DNA from: Deinococcus hopiensis KR-140
GTDB lineage: Bacteria; Deinococcota; Deinococci; Deinococcales; Deinococcaceae
DNA: 64,000 nt
Direction of reading: 5' to 3'
Assembly (NCBI RefSeq): GCF_900176165.1
Contig: NZ_FWWU01000003.1
Coordinates: 124,001 to 188,000, forward strand
Shown here: positions 10,201 to 18,625 of the stretch, piece by piece
Numbering within the stretch: the first letter of the stretch is position 1
How the letters are laid out: each line of letters starts with the position of its first letter
The notes under the pieces: model-generated
Database searches by the model: none
Told to the model about the DNA's origin: nothing
The model's input: the letters and a program-made list of their open reading frames with translations, nothing else
Position numbers and translations under genes: made by a program

Positions 10201-10628
10201 ACGTTGTCAAGCCGCTCGCGCCAGGCCAGCAGCCAGTCAGCCAGATCCGGGCGATCGTCGAAGTGCACCTCCTCGAGCAGGGTGCCCGGTGGGGTCTCGC
10301 CCGCGTTGTCCTCCTGGGACCCGTTCAGCTGGGAGGCGTCGACCCAGACCTCCTCGGAGAGACCCACCCGGTCATCCGCGTGCAGCAGGTCCTCGCCGTA
10401 GGTCCGGTGAATCCGGCGAATCAGGTGGACGAGGTTGTTGCGCGCCGCCCCTTCCGGCGTTTCGGGCCACAGCAGCCCCGCCAGGCGAGACCGCAGGGTG
10501 GGGCCTTCGAGCGCCAGATAGGTCAGAAGGGCCAGACCGTTGCCCTCCGGCCGCAGCGTTTGGCCGTCGGGCCGGACCAGACGCGGTTTGCCCAGGACCT
10601 CCAGTCGCCAGCAGGAAGCTGTGTTCAC
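7284..10628 (-). CDS. BTAD winged-helix / STAND ATPase / TPR transcriptional regulator (paralogue 1)
   Basis: 1114 residues with a GTG start at 10628. Residues 1-100 are an OmpR-like winged helix (RLAGLLWPETPEGAARNNLVHLIRRI). Residues 110-235 are the bacterial transcriptional activator (BTAD) helical repeats (DLADWLLAWRERL, MRLHYLSGDRGAALAAFERC). Residues 250-600 are a STAND ATPase with Walker A GEGGMGKSRL and Walker B AFVYDDLHLAD. Residues 640-1114 form TPR-like helices. This is the full-length plan of SARP/MalT-like regulators, which switch on when an unknown ligand binds the TPR region. It is the only one of the three local paralogues with the long TPR tail. Target genes are unknown. Confidence 0.9.
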   Translation of the reverse strand: MNTASCWRLEVLGKPRLVRPDGQTLRPEGNGLALLTYLALEGPTLRSRLAGLLWPETPEGAARNNLVHLIRRIHRTYGEDLLHADDRVGLSEEVWVDASQLNGSQEDNAGETPPGTLLEEVHFDDRPDLADWLLAWRERLDNVRAERLGRTAARQEESGDLTGALVTTAQLLDFNPVSEEVYRRLMRLHYLSGDRGAALAAFERCRTVLQREFGTGPLPETLALAREVERGTPPAAALNRPRIPLSVLRPPSLIGREPEWARMEEAWEAGQFIILAGEGGMGKSRLARDFAASKGEVVVLEGRPGDALVPYATTTRNLRRVLARVPDLPLEPWMRSSLSRLLPELLDGAPAPTGPDARLHAAIHHVFRMGLAGVSAFVYDDLHLADPASIEAGFVLISSSFPLGQSGGVPRLIATVRPAELPAPTAEIFGQIVGAGHGVRLDLEPLAPEAVGTLLRDLDVPSVREMGPQLARFTGGNPLFLLETVKHLIESPRGDGALPVSARVSQLIEGRLAKLSPAALGAARGAAVLQSDVRIELVAAVLGAPLLDTAAAWEELEEAQVMSGEDFSHDLVRETVLAGIPQSVRRLLGRSTARMLEREGVRGARVARHWLEGGDDEKAAPHLLEAAELARRQGRLREAAAFCEQAADIFEARGSLDGAFEAVYTAMRLTVEISYQAELPRLGERLTGLARTPTQHARAYEARMHRLYEQGDWAGLEALSGTTLDRAREVGDRELQAVCHEALTAVTLFCGRLDEARDHLRQMAQIASELNHGSLHAITHIGLGRVEGFAHRRAALNHFEQALALYTDVSGDQTGQVSALAKMAVMWHELGLAPRALDAAQRAGEVLARLDVDSYYHLAQAHSTFLAQHALGDYRGALATLRGALNLPEQDQVWWRSLLHLDLARLFLTLGAADLARAEVITVEARADLQPLDVPHLLLLKAQTLARRGEEAGAVFDAALAQPGTRLNAYEHARLLLARGPTLSPTRALLDAETALVLAREDELGGVEIAALTRRAQAHLALGQLKQAAEDSAAATQLCAAFTPEFPLGEVLRTHEEVLEALGAPRAPEFRGAAATWLEQAVQNVPEEFQATFLEEYGRRRSPVGHEPAQVAKG

Positions 10629-10822
10629 GTTGTCTTCATGTTACGGAAAAAATTGGCAGGGAAAGCGGCAGGTCTACATTTGGTGGAAGGGGCTGGCAGG
10701 GAGAGGGGTGCGGGTCTCCCCGAGGAAGCTGCCGCTGCGGCGCACCGCTGATACTGTCCGCAGGCAGCCACGTTCCCGGGCAGAAGACAGCCTGGGGACC
10801 GGTGGGTTGCCCTGACCGTCGA

Positions 10823-12835
10823 CTACCCCGCGCGTGGCGTCAGGGCCGTGTGGGCCCGTTCGCGCAGACGCCCGGCCTCCCCGGGCTGGCCGGCCTCCTC
10901 AAAGGCGGCGGCCGCTTCGAGGTCGTGGGCGGCGGCCTCACCAAAGCGGTAGGCGGCGCGCGCCTCCTCCCCCGCACGAACGAACCACGGCGCGGCCTCA
11001 CGCGGCTCTCCGCCCTCGCGCCAGTGCCGGGCGATCCGTGCAGGAGGGGAATGGTGCGAGGTGAGCGTCCGGGCCGCCGAGCGGTGCAGCAGCCGCCGCA
11101 CAGCTCCCGGCACGCCCGAAAGCACGGCGTCGGCGATCAGGTCGTGCTCAAAGCCCTGACTGCGCACGACCTGCGCGGTCTCCAGTTCCTCCCACGCGGT
11201 CGCCGTTTCCAGCAGTGGTGCCCCAAGCACCTGTGCCACCAGCTCCAGGTCGAAGTCGCTGCCAAGCACGGCGGCGGCGCGGGCCGCGTGCAGCGCGCCC
11301 GGAGAAAGGCGGGAGAGCCGCGAGGCGATGACTTGACCAGCCGAGTCGGGCAGGGGCAGACCTCCCTGCGCGGGACCCTCTTCCAGGCCCGCCTCGCGCA
11401 GGCTGCGGGCGGTTTCGAGCAGCAGCAGGGGATTGCCCCCGGTGTAACGGGCGAGGGCGGGGACGAGGTCTCCCCGGACGGGCAGGTCCAGTTCTCTGAC
11501 CAGCTGCTCGACCGCCCCAGCGTTCAGCGGCTCCAGTTCCACGAGGGCGACGAGTCCGGCCCCCACCATCGCGCCCAGCACCCCCTGCTGCATGGGGCTG
11601 AGTTCGCCCTTGCGGAAGCAGTGGATGGTGCGGTAGTCAGCTGCCGGGTCCCCCCAGCCCAGGTGCGCGAAGACGAACGCCCCCGCCTCGATGCTCGCCT
11701 CGTCCATAAACTGCGTGTCGTCAAAGACCAGGCGGTGCAGGCCCCGCGCGATGGCCGCGCCCAGGGCATCGGTCTTGGCCTGCCAGAAGCGCGTCTTCTG
11801 GGTTTCGTCCGTAATGGGAGCGGGTGCGGGCCCGAGGTGCGGGAGGATCCGCGCGAGCTCCTCCCGCACCCCATCAGGCAGGTCCAAGTCAGGGTAGGCC
11901 GCGAGTACCTGACGGTAGGTACGCGAGTGCGTGGCGTAGGGCAGACCCGCGTCGCCCAGGCACCCCCGGAAGCGCATCCCGCCCCCGTGGGCCTCCAGGA
12001 AATCGAGCGCCAGACGCGTCTTGCCAACGCCCGGCTCGCCCGTCAAGACGATGCCCTTCCCAGCCGCCCACGCCGCCTCCATCTGCGCCCAGGCTTCCTC
12101 ACGACCCACCAGGGGCGGTTCCACGTTTTGCCTGGAGGAGGCCTTCGGCGCAGCAAAGGGGACCAGGGTGCCGCGCCCAATGTCGCGCGCCAGGGCCTGG
12201 GTCTCGGGCAGGGGTTCGTTTCCGAAGGCGTTCCGCAGACGCTGAGCGCCCACCTCGTACACGGCCTGCGCCCGCGCCGGATCGCCCAGGAGGTAGTGCA
12301 GCCGCATCTCGCGGCGCAGTCCGTCTTCCGAGGTGGGGTCCAGGCCGCGCAGGCGGCCCACCACGTCGAGCGCCTCTGTCCAGCGGCCCGCGTCCTCCAG
12401 GCGCTGCGCCTCGGCGCGCCACCTCGCGCCGCGTTCGCCACTCAGCCGCTCGCGCCACGAAAGCAGCCAGTCGCCCAGTTCGGGCAACTCCGGCCACGTG
12501 ACGCCCTCCAGCAGCTCGCCCGTGGCCCGGGTGTCCCGCACATCCACCTCGACCTCCGGGGCCAGGCTGAGGACGTCGCCCGCCTGCACGAGTTCCGCCC
12601 CAAGCTGCGCCCTCATCCGGCGCAGGAGGTGAACGAGATTGTTGCGCGCCGCTGACTCGCCAGTCTCGGGCCACAGCCGCCCGGCCAGTTGGGTTCGGGA
12701 AGTCGGGCCCTCCAGCGCGAGGTGTGCAAGCACCGCGAGCATCTTGCCCTCGCAGCGAGGGCGCTGACCTTCAGGAGCCTGCAGGGCCGGGGAACCCAGC
12801 AGCGTGAGTCGCCAGGTGCGGGTTGAGTCTGACAC
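10823..12835 (-). CDS. BTAD winged-helix / STAND ATPase regulator, short form (paralogue 2)
   Basis: 670 residues from the GTG at 12835 (first residues SDSTRTWRLTLLGSPAL). This start puts the winged helix at the N-terminus as in the neighbours; the open frame extends 78 codons further but without similarity. The order is winged helix (1-95), BTAD helices (100-220), STAND ATPase with GEPGVGKTRLALDFL as Walker A and LVFDDTQFMDEAS as Walker B, then a short helical tail. It lacks the 400-residue TPR region of paralogue 1, so ligand input must differ. It lies 194 bp upstream of paralogue 1 on the same strand. Confidence 0.87.
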   Translation of the reverse strand: MSDSTRTWRLTLLGSPALQAPEGQRPRCEGKMLAVLAHLALEGPTSRTQLAGRLWPETGESAARNNLVHLLRRMRAQLGAELVQAGDVLSLAPEVEVDVRDTRATGELLEGVTWPELPELGDWLLSWRERLSGERGARWRAEAQRLEDAGRWTEALDVVGRLRGLDPTSEDGLRREMRLHYLLGDPARAQAVYEVGAQRLRNAFGNEPLPETQALARDIGRGTLVPFAAPKASSRQNVEPPLVGREEAWAQMEAAWAAGKGIVLTGEPGVGKTRLALDFLEAHGGGMRFRGCLGDAGLPYATHSRTYRQVLAAYPDLDLPDGVREELARILPHLGPAPAPITDETQKTRFWQAKTDALGAAIARGLHRLVFDDTQFMDEASIEAGAFVFAHLGWGDPAADYRTIHCFRKGELSPMQQGVLGAMVGAGLVALVELEPLNAGAVEQLVRELDLPVRGDLVPALARYTGGNPLLLLETARSLREAGLEEGPAQGGLPLPDSAGQVIASRLSRLSPGALHAARAAAVLGSDFDLELVAQVLGAPLLETATAWEELETAQVVRSQGFEHDLIADAVLSGVPGAVRRLLHRSAARTLTSHHSPPARIARHWREGGEPREAAPWFVRAGEEARAAYRFGEAAAHDLEAAAAFEEAGQPGEAGRLRERAHTALTPRAG

Positions 12836-13091
12836 GATCCAAGCTAGCAAGCCGGGCCGCCAGGCATGGTGTTCCCACTGCGCCCGCCCGGCCGCAACCG
12901 ACGTCGGGGCGTTACCAACAAAGGCCCGTTCCAACGCTCCCAACGCAGGCTCCCCGGAGTTCACGCGCAAGGCCCTGGACCGAGGGGCCTTGGTTGTTGA
13001 GCGGTTCCTCGGGCCTGTCTCCTCACCGGGTGAAGGGGAGCAGGCAAGGCTGTGGTTCAGACCTGTCAAGCGCTGTCGTGGGGAGCCGGGC

Positions 13092-13703
13092 TCAGGCTTG
13101 GGGGGCTGTCAGCATCTGCGCGAAGACCGCCACGAGCTGGGGGTCGAAACAGTGACCTGCGCAGCGTTGAAGTTCGGCGAGGGCGGCCTCCCGCGTCCAG
13201 GCAGGTTTGTAGGGACGGGCGGAGGTCAGGGCGTCGTACACGTCGGCCACGGCCACGATGCGCACAGGCAGGGAGAGCCGAGGGCCCGGCGCCGGCGTGC
13301 AGTGGGGGTCGTGATGGTGCCGGGCCACCTGAATCACGGACGCGGGCAGGACCTTATACGCTGCGAGCAGGGCCGCGCCCCCCTGGGCGTGCAGGTCCAC
13401 CCAGCGGCGCTCCTCGACTGTCAGCGCGGCGGGTTTGTTCAGAATGGCCGTGGGCACGAACAGCTTGCCGATGTCATGCAGCAGGGCGCTCCAGTGAAGC
13501 TCCCGCCGCTCGGTGGGGCTTAGGCGCAGCGCCTGACCCAGCGCTCCGGCAAGCTGCGCCACCCGGAAGCTGTGCTGCAGCGACGCCCCGTCGTGTGCAC
13601 CCAGCTGACCGAGGAGGGTGCAGATGAGGTCTTCAATCTGCCCATCGGCACTGTCAGGTGTGGGCAGGAAGCGGTCCCTGGGCTTGGGGGTGGGTGCAGA
13701 CAT
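13092..13703 (-). CDS. HD-GYP-like phosphohydrolase, compact form
   Basis: 203 residues from the ATG at 13703, preceded by TGGAG; upstream residues in the open frame are unlike a protein. The HD domain is clear: HSFRVAQLAGALG, then HWSALLHDIGKLFVPTAILNKP (HD metal motif plus Lys), then VARHHHD and VADVYDALTSARPYKPAWT. These are the landmarks of HD-GYP c-di-GMP phosphodiesterases. The loop that normally reads HHE..DG.GYP reads ARHHHDPHCTP here, so the GYP signature is missing and substrate choice is uncertain. It may cleave another cyclic nucleotide. It is divergent from the Cap15-like gene. Confidence 0.82.
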   Translation of the reverse strand: MSAPTPKPRDRFLPTPDSADGQIEDLICTLLGQLGAHDGASLQHSFRVAQLAGALGQALRLSPTERRELHWSALLHDIGKLFVPTAILNKPAALTVEERRWVDLHAQGGAALLAAYKVLPASVIQVARHHHDPHCTPAPGPRLSLPVRIVAVADVYDALTSARPYKPAWTREAALAELQRCAGHCFDPQLVAVFAQMLTAPQA

Positions 13704-14103
13704 GACGAACTCCAGACGGCTCGCCCGGCGTGGTCCCCGCCACCCCACAGATGAGCCCCGGGAGCGGAGCACCGCTTGAACGGTGTGGGCAGAAGAGGAG
13801 GGGACCGGGCGATTCATAGCCAGAGCGTAAGGGGGCAGGGGTGATCGGGGCATGACACGTGGAAAAATCCCTCCTTTGCGGGGACAAGGCCACCTTCCGG
13901 GCTTTTGCCAGGAGGCCGCGCTGCGAGGGGCCGACCGTTTTTCGCCGATCTGGAAGCGCTTCAGCAGACCCTGTCTGTGGCGGCTGGGATTCTTCCCGCC
14001 CTCACAGCTTGCCGGGCCTGACCAGTTCCTGACGCTGAAGTGGGGAAAAGGACCACGCACTCGCATCACGCGGGAATCATCCCCCCTTCTTTAAGGTGAT
14101 CGC
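13704..14103. other. Intergenic region between HD protein and Cap15-like gene
   Basis: 400 bp separating two divergent genes; it presumably carries both promoters. No clean promoter or operator could be assigned. The frames here are extensions of the HD gene without start signals. Confidence 0.35.
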
Positions 14104-14868
14104 ATGACCGCTTCCCCCTCTGCTCCCCCTCTTCCTGTTGCCCGGGGCTGCTCCTGGGCGGTGTATGCCCGGCAGCCGCAGGCCTTCGCCTTTCCCTTTG
14201 GTGGCCGTTCTGCCCTGCCCGCCCTGCCGGTCCGGTCACATCTCGTCCGCGTGGTGGTGACCCTCGTTGCCCTTGCCGGTGCGCTCTCCTGGCTGAGCTG
14301 CGCGCTGATCTGGAGTCGTCTGGGCAGCGTTGCACCGCTTTGGGCCGAGGCGCTTCTCGCCGCCCTGACCCTCGCGGCCCTGCTGCTGGCTTTTGAGGGA
14401 GGGCTGTGGCACACGCGCGTCGGGCGGTGGTTGGGCTGGCCGCTGCCGGATCTGCGCGGCACCTGGCGCGGGCTGATCACGCCCACCTCCCTGCCGCCGG
14501 GGACTGTCAACCCAGGCGCATTGATGGCTTTCCTGGTGGTTCGCCAGTCGGCCCTGCGGGTCCGCGTGACGCTGTACACCCTAGACCGCCAGGCAGAGGG
14601 GTTGCGCTCGGCCTTTCTCGACACCCCTCAGGGCTTGGAACTGGTCTACACCTACCGCAGCGTGCCCCGCCTCAGCCCTGCGCGGCAAGTTGGTCCTGTG
14701 CTGGGCACCACCACGCTTCGGCTGGAGGACCGGGTGCCGAGGGTCCTGCAAGGCCGCTTCGTCACGGGGCGCGGCACATCCGGCGAGTTGCGGTTGCTGG
14801 ACCACTGCGTGCGGACCGCGCACACCTACGGGGAGGCGCTCGCCCTACCCTACGGTTCGCGCCGATGA
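14104..14868 (+). CDS. Orphan S-2TMbeta (CBASS Cap15-like) membrane effector candidate
   Basis: 254 residues. Two membrane helices lie at about 43-66 (LVRVVVTLVALAGALSWLSC) and 80-98 (WAEALLAALTLAALLLAF). They are followed by LPDLRGTWRGLITPTS, the Trp-Gly strand that opens the beta-barrel of SMODS-associated 2TM proteins. Later strands fit too: FLVVRQSALRVRVTLYTLD, LELVYTYRSVP, VGPVLGTTTLRLED and LQGRFVTGRGTSGELRLL. In CBASS, Cap15 binds a cyclic dinucleotide through the barrel and disrupts the inner membrane. No CD-NTase lies on either side, so the protein is either an orphan or works with a distant partner. The family call is by eye from the fold pattern. The start ATG at 14104 lacks a strong Shine-Dalgarno. 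Confidence 0.65.
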   Translation: MTASPSAPPLPVARGCSWAVYARQPQAFAFPFGGRSALPALPVRSHLVRVVVTLVALAGALSWLSCALIWSRLGSVAPLWAEALLAALTLAALLLAFEGGLWHTRVGRWLGWPLPDLRGTWRGLITPTSLPPGTVNPGALMAFLVVRQSALRVRVTLYTLDRQAEGLRSAFLDTPQGLELVYTYRSVPRLSPARQVGPVLGTTTLRLEDRVPRVLQGRFVTGRGTSGELRLLDHCVRTAHTYGEALALPYGSRR

Positions 14869-14935
14869 GGCACGCGGACCGGTGTCCTTCTCTCCGGCCT
14901 CCATGTGGGGCCGGTTTGTTTTGGCAGGGGGAGGA

Positions 14936-15170
14936 CTGCCGGTGGAACTGCCGGTCACCCGGCACCCCGCCACGACCTTTGGAGCTGTAGCGGCCGCACT
15001 CGGCGCAACCCAGGCCGACACGGCCACCTCCGCCACACGGTTGATGAAGCTCGGCGGTCCGGAGGCCCAGCGCTGCGCGCGCCTGTGCGGGGACGCAGCG
15101 CAGACCTGCGTGGAGAACGCCCTCGCCGCCAGCTCCCGTGATCTGGCAGGCTCCCCGCCCCGAAGGGAAC
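14936..15170 (+). pseudogene. Possible IS110-type transposase C-terminal remnant
   Basis: One frame reads LPVELPVTRHPATTFGAVAAALG, then TSATRLMKLGGPEAQRCARLCG. This spacing resembles the C-terminal Tnp_20 region of IS110/IS1111 transposases (ELP...A..VAAYAG.TP, then TR.SK.G...LR.ALY), but many key residues are changed. No start, no catalytic N-terminus and no ends are present. The rest of the gap up to 15377 holds nothing recognisable. Confidence 0.35.
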
Positions 15171-15377
15171 TCCCCACGACCCTTCCCCTCAAAATCGGCG
15201 TTGGTTGCCCGGTAGGCGGCGGAAGCGTCACCGACGGCCCCGTTCCTCCGGGCTGCACCGCCGGATGGAACAGAGCTTCACGGTGCGCTGCACACGGTCC
15301 GCAGATTTCTACGCGCCGGGCCGTATGGTGCGTTGCTGCTGGAGGTTCGGGTTGACGGCCGGTTCGTCGATCACCGG

Positions 15378-17462
15378 TCAGCCGCCGCGTTCCAGGGCAG
15401 GATGAACTTCCAGGCGAGTCAGGGCCGCTTGCCGGGCGTCCTCCGAGCGCCGCGCACCGTCCAGATCGCTCACGGCCGCATAGGTCTGCGCGGCCTGCGC
15501 GTAGAAGTCGGCGGCCTCGGCCTCGCGCAGCGTTGCCTGTGCGGCCTGGCCTGCCCGGAAAAGCCATTCGGCAGCCTGGTGAAGCTCGCCGGCCTCACGC
15601 CAGTGCCTCGCCACCTGGCTGGGATGCACCGAATGCTGAGCCAGGACCCGGGCGCCCGCGCGGTGCAGCAGGGTCCGCACGCCGGGGGACATGCCGCCCA
15701 GCAGCGCCTCACGAACGCGGTCATGACTGAGGCGCTCGCCGCTGACGACCTGGGCGGCTTCCAGTTCCTCCCAAGCGATGGCGAGGGCGAGCAGGCCGGT
15801 GCCCAGTACCTCGGCGAGGCGTTCCAGCGAGAAGCCGTCTTCCAGCACCGCCGCTCCGCGAGCGGCCTGGAGCGCGGTGGGGGAGAGCCCGGCCAGCCGC
15901 CCGGCAATGAGGGACGTGACGCCGGAAGCGCGCGCCCGTAGCGCGTCATCCACCTCGAATTTCCCGGTCTGGAACATGTGCCGCAGCGCTTCGAGCATGA
16001 ACTGCGGGTTGCCGCCGGTCAAGCTGTGGAGCTTGTGCGGCAAGTCCGCCGCGCCCGGCGGCATTTCCGGTAGGGCAGCCAGGAGGTCCGCCACCCCCCC
16101 AGGATCCAGGGGTGCGAGCTCGATGCGGGCGGCTACCCCCCGGTCCACCAGCCCGTCCACCCGGGCCTGGGTGGACGGAGGCAGGTGGCCCTGGCGGTAG
16201 AGGATCAGGTGCCGGGGTCCCTCGTCCGGCCCGCCGGGCATGTCCCCCTGTGTGAGGAAGAAAGCTCCGAGTTCCACAGTGGCCGGGTCGTAGTGCTGCA
16301 CGTCGTCGTTGATGACGGCCGCGAAGCCAGGAGAGGTGAGGCGCACGACCTCCAGGTGGGCGAGGTAGTAGTTCAGCCGGTCGGCCTCCGACGCGATGGG
16401 CTGCGGGGGGTCTCCCTGTCCGAGTTCAGGCAGTAGGCGGCCGAGTTCACGCCGAACCCAGCCGGGGAGCGTGACGTGCGGCGCAGCCGCCAGTCGCGCG
16501 CGGGCATTGTGCGTGGCGGCAGCAAAGGGCGTATGCTCCGCGCCGACGTGACCGGGAAGGTACAGCGCCCGGCCCTTGCTGCCCACGAAGTCCTGCGCCA
16601 GCCGGGTCTTGCCCACCCCCGCCTCGCCCGTGATGTAGATCGTTTGGTGGCGCCTCCACGCGGCTTCGAGTTGCGCCCAGGAGGTTTCCCGCCCGACCAG
16701 GGCGGGGGGGCGCAGGACGGCCAGCGGCAGGGGAGTGGGCCGCGCTGCCGCGTCCGGCAGGACCTCTCCCCGATCAATCCGCCGCGCCAGCGCCTGCGTC
16801 TCCGGTTCGGGAGTTCCGCCCACCTCCCGCTGCAGCACTTCGCAGCAGCGCGCGTAGGCCTGCAGCGCGGCGGGACGGTCACCAGCAAGGTAATGGGCCC
16901 GCATCAGGTGACGCCAGATGTCCTCGGAAAGCAGGTCGGCGTTCAGCAGTGCCTGCAGCGCCGTCACCGCCGCCGCGTGGTCGCCACGCGCCTGGGCCGC
17001 CGCCACCGCGCGCAGCGCAGCCGCTCGCCGCGCTTCCAGCAGGCGCTCGCGCCAGGCCAGGACCCATTCCTCCAGGTCGGGCAGGTCGGACAGCTCCAGG
17101 GACGAGAGCAGTTCGGCCCGGCCCTCGGGCCAGGGGCCCTCGCCCCTCAGCGCCGCCTGCGCGTCTATCTCCAGGCCACCCACCAACCTCAGCGCCTGAT
17201 CTCCCTCCACGAGCGCTGCCCCTGCGGCGCGGCGCAGTCGCCGCAGGAGATGCACCAGGTTATTGCGCGCCCGGGCGGTGGGTGCGTCCGGGTACAGCAG
17301 TCCGGCCAGACGGGCGCGGGGCGTTTCTCCCTCCAGCGCGAGGTAGGCCAGCAGGGCCGCTGTGCGGTGTTCCATTCCTTCCAGGCGCACTCCGGGCCCT
17401 ACCAGCCTCGGGCCCTCCAGCACCTGCAGGCGCCACCCCACCCCCTGTCCCTCACCTGTCAT
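15378..17462 (-). CDS. BTAD winged-helix / STAND ATPase regulator, short form (paralogue 3)
   Basis: 694 residues, ATG at 17462. The N-terminal winged helix (ARLAGLLYPDAPTARARNNLVHLLRRL) is followed by BTAD helices (DLEEWVLAWRERL, MRAHYLAGDRPAALQAYARC). The STAND ATPase has Walker A ITGEAGVGKTRLAQDF and a degenerate Walker B AAVINDDVQHYD. The C-terminal 100 residues are helical, ending HPALERGG. The product is similar in length and order to paralogue 2 and lacks the long TPR tail. The 68-residue gene at 17775-17981 lies just upstream on the same strand, though not tightly coupled. Confidence 0.87.
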   Translation of the reverse strand: MTGEGQGVGWRLQVLEGPRLVGPGVRLEGMEHRTAALLAYLALEGETPRARLAGLLYPDAPTARARNNLVHLLRRLRRAAGAALVEGDQALRLVGGLEIDAQAALRGEGPWPEGRAELLSSLELSDLPDLEEWVLAWRERLLEARRAAALRAVAAAQARGDHAAAVTALQALLNADLLSEDIWRHLMRAHYLAGDRPAALQAYARCCEVLQREVGGTPEPETQALARRIDRGEVLPDAAARPTPLPLAVLRPPALVGRETSWAQLEAAWRRHQTIYITGEAGVGKTRLAQDFVGSKGRALYLPGHVGAEHTPFAAATHNARARLAAAPHVTLPGWVRRELGRLLPELGQGDPPQPIASEADRLNYYLAHLEVVRLTSPGFAAVINDDVQHYDPATVELGAFFLTQGDMPGGPDEGPRHLILYRQGHLPPSTQARVDGLVDRGVAARIELAPLDPGGVADLLAALPEMPPGAADLPHKLHSLTGGNPQFMLEALRHMFQTGKFEVDDALRARASGVTSLIAGRLAGLSPTALQAARGAAVLEDGFSLERLAEVLGTGLLALAIAWEELEAAQVVSGERLSHDRVREALLGGMSPGVRTLLHRAGARVLAQHSVHPSQVARHWREAGELHQAAEWLFRAGQAAQATLREAEAADFYAQAAQTYAAVSDLDGARRSEDARQAALTRLEVHPALERGG

Positions 17463-17774
17463 GAGGCGTGAATTCTACCAAGGAGGATGTCGGGTGGGTT
17501 CGTCCCGGCGGTCCCTCACGTCACAGCCAGGCGGTCGATCAGGGTGCTCCGAGTCAAGCAAGGCTTTCGTGGCCTGTGGTGGCTGCACCAGCGGGGAAGA
17601 ACGGACCGGGTTCGCGATCAGCGGCCGTGAAACCGCGGACTCACCCCACTCGGCATGTAGGGCGGCGCAGCGGTAACGCTCCGGGAGGGCCACCTCATCC
17701 AGGCGTCACTGGCAAGGCGGCAATAAGGAGCACGCCGCCAGGACCTGGGGCGTGCCCGGAGATGTCCCCAGGAG
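17463..17774. other. Intergenic region upstream of regulator paralogue 3
   Basis: 312 bp. It must carry the promoter of the regulator and the transcript end of the 68-residue gene. No convincing hexamers and no hairpin with a T-run are visible. Confidence 0.3.
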
Positions 17775-17981
17775 CTAACCCAATGGCGAGCGCCGCGCGA
17801 GTTCACCGTACAGGTGCTCGATACAGTCGTCGAGGTTGCCGAAGTGCCGCCGCTCGCCGTGCGTCCCCTCCCGCAAAGACGCCCGCCAGTGCTCACTGTC
17901 CTGCTGGCCCTCGTACCACACCCGCAACACGTAGACCCGTCCGTCCAGGCCGAGCAGCTGTCCGCCCATCTCCTCTTCCAT
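17775..17981 (-). CDS. Small conserved-looking hypothetical protein (68 aa)
   Basis: A 68-residue protein with an excellent ribosome site: AAAGGAGG ends 6 bases before the ATG at 17981. The sequence has VYVLRVWYEG, then EHWRASLREGTHGERRHFGNLDDCIEHLYGEL. This looks like a compact beta-strand plus helix domain ending in a conserved-looking (D/E)xCIEHLY helix. From memory, similar short proteins accompany BTAD-type regulators in Deinococcus; no function is known. The proximity to three such regulators is worth noting but proves nothing. Confidence 0.7.
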   Translation of the reverse strand: MEEEMGGQLLGLDGRVYVLRVWYEGQQDSEHWRASLREGTHGERRHFGNLDDCIEHLYGELARRSPLG

Positions 17982-18257
17982 GCCCTCCTCCTTTCAACGC
18001 CGTTCACGGCGGTGGCCGCGACGGGCCTTCACCGTAGTGGACCGGGGATGGCGAGAGGATGGCTGCTTCGCCCACATCATTGGCGAATCATCCTCCCACG
18101 CGTGGCCTCTGTGCCAGACGGTCTGCGCGCGATGCGCCCGCGAAGGGAGCCGGTCCCGAGCCCTCCTTTCCCAGCAGTCCTGCTGGGCTTCGCGAGTTCA
18201 CCTCCACCAGCCCGCTCCCCACCCCGTGAACTCCGCGCTTGCAGAAAGGCACCGCCA

Positions 18258-18620
18258 TGTGCACTCGGCACATTGGCCCTGACGCTCCTCGTTCTCGCCC
18301 CGACCGCGCAGGGCAAAACGTTCGGCCACCCGGCCAACGGTTACGCCCTGGGCCATCCCGACGGCTGGCCCGCCCGGCCCAGTTTCTCGGAAACGGACGT
18401 CGCCTCCGGCGTGCCCAGCCCGGCGGGCGCGGTGAGCATGCTTACCGTCGTGACGTAGCAGTTTCCCGGCGGCGTGAATCTCAGCGGACGGTACTGAGGG
18501 CGGTTTCCGCTGCGCGCCCTCGACGAGCGGGGGTACGGCGGCCACGTAGGGATGGAATACATTCTGCAGGGGGACACGTGGGCTTCGCTCCGGTGGATGC
18601 GGGCACACCAGGAAGGCGTG
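18258..18620 (+). pseudogene. Remnant of an exported protein gene with in-frame stops
   Basis: One frame reads LGTLALTLLVLAPTAQGKTFGHPANGY as a signal peptide and mature start, then SETDVASGVP...SMLTVVT, a TAG at 18456-18458, QFPGGVNLSGRY, a TGA, and RFPLRALDERGYGGHVGMEY. The start codon is in another frame (ATG near 18257). At least two stops and one shift make it non-functional. Family not recognised. Confidence 0.5.
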
Positions 18621-18625
18621 GAGAC

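Noticed and set aside
13092..13703. Calling the HD protein a certain c-di-GMP phosphodiesterase
   Set aside because: The HD pair is clear but the GYP loop is missing, so substrate cannot be assigned.
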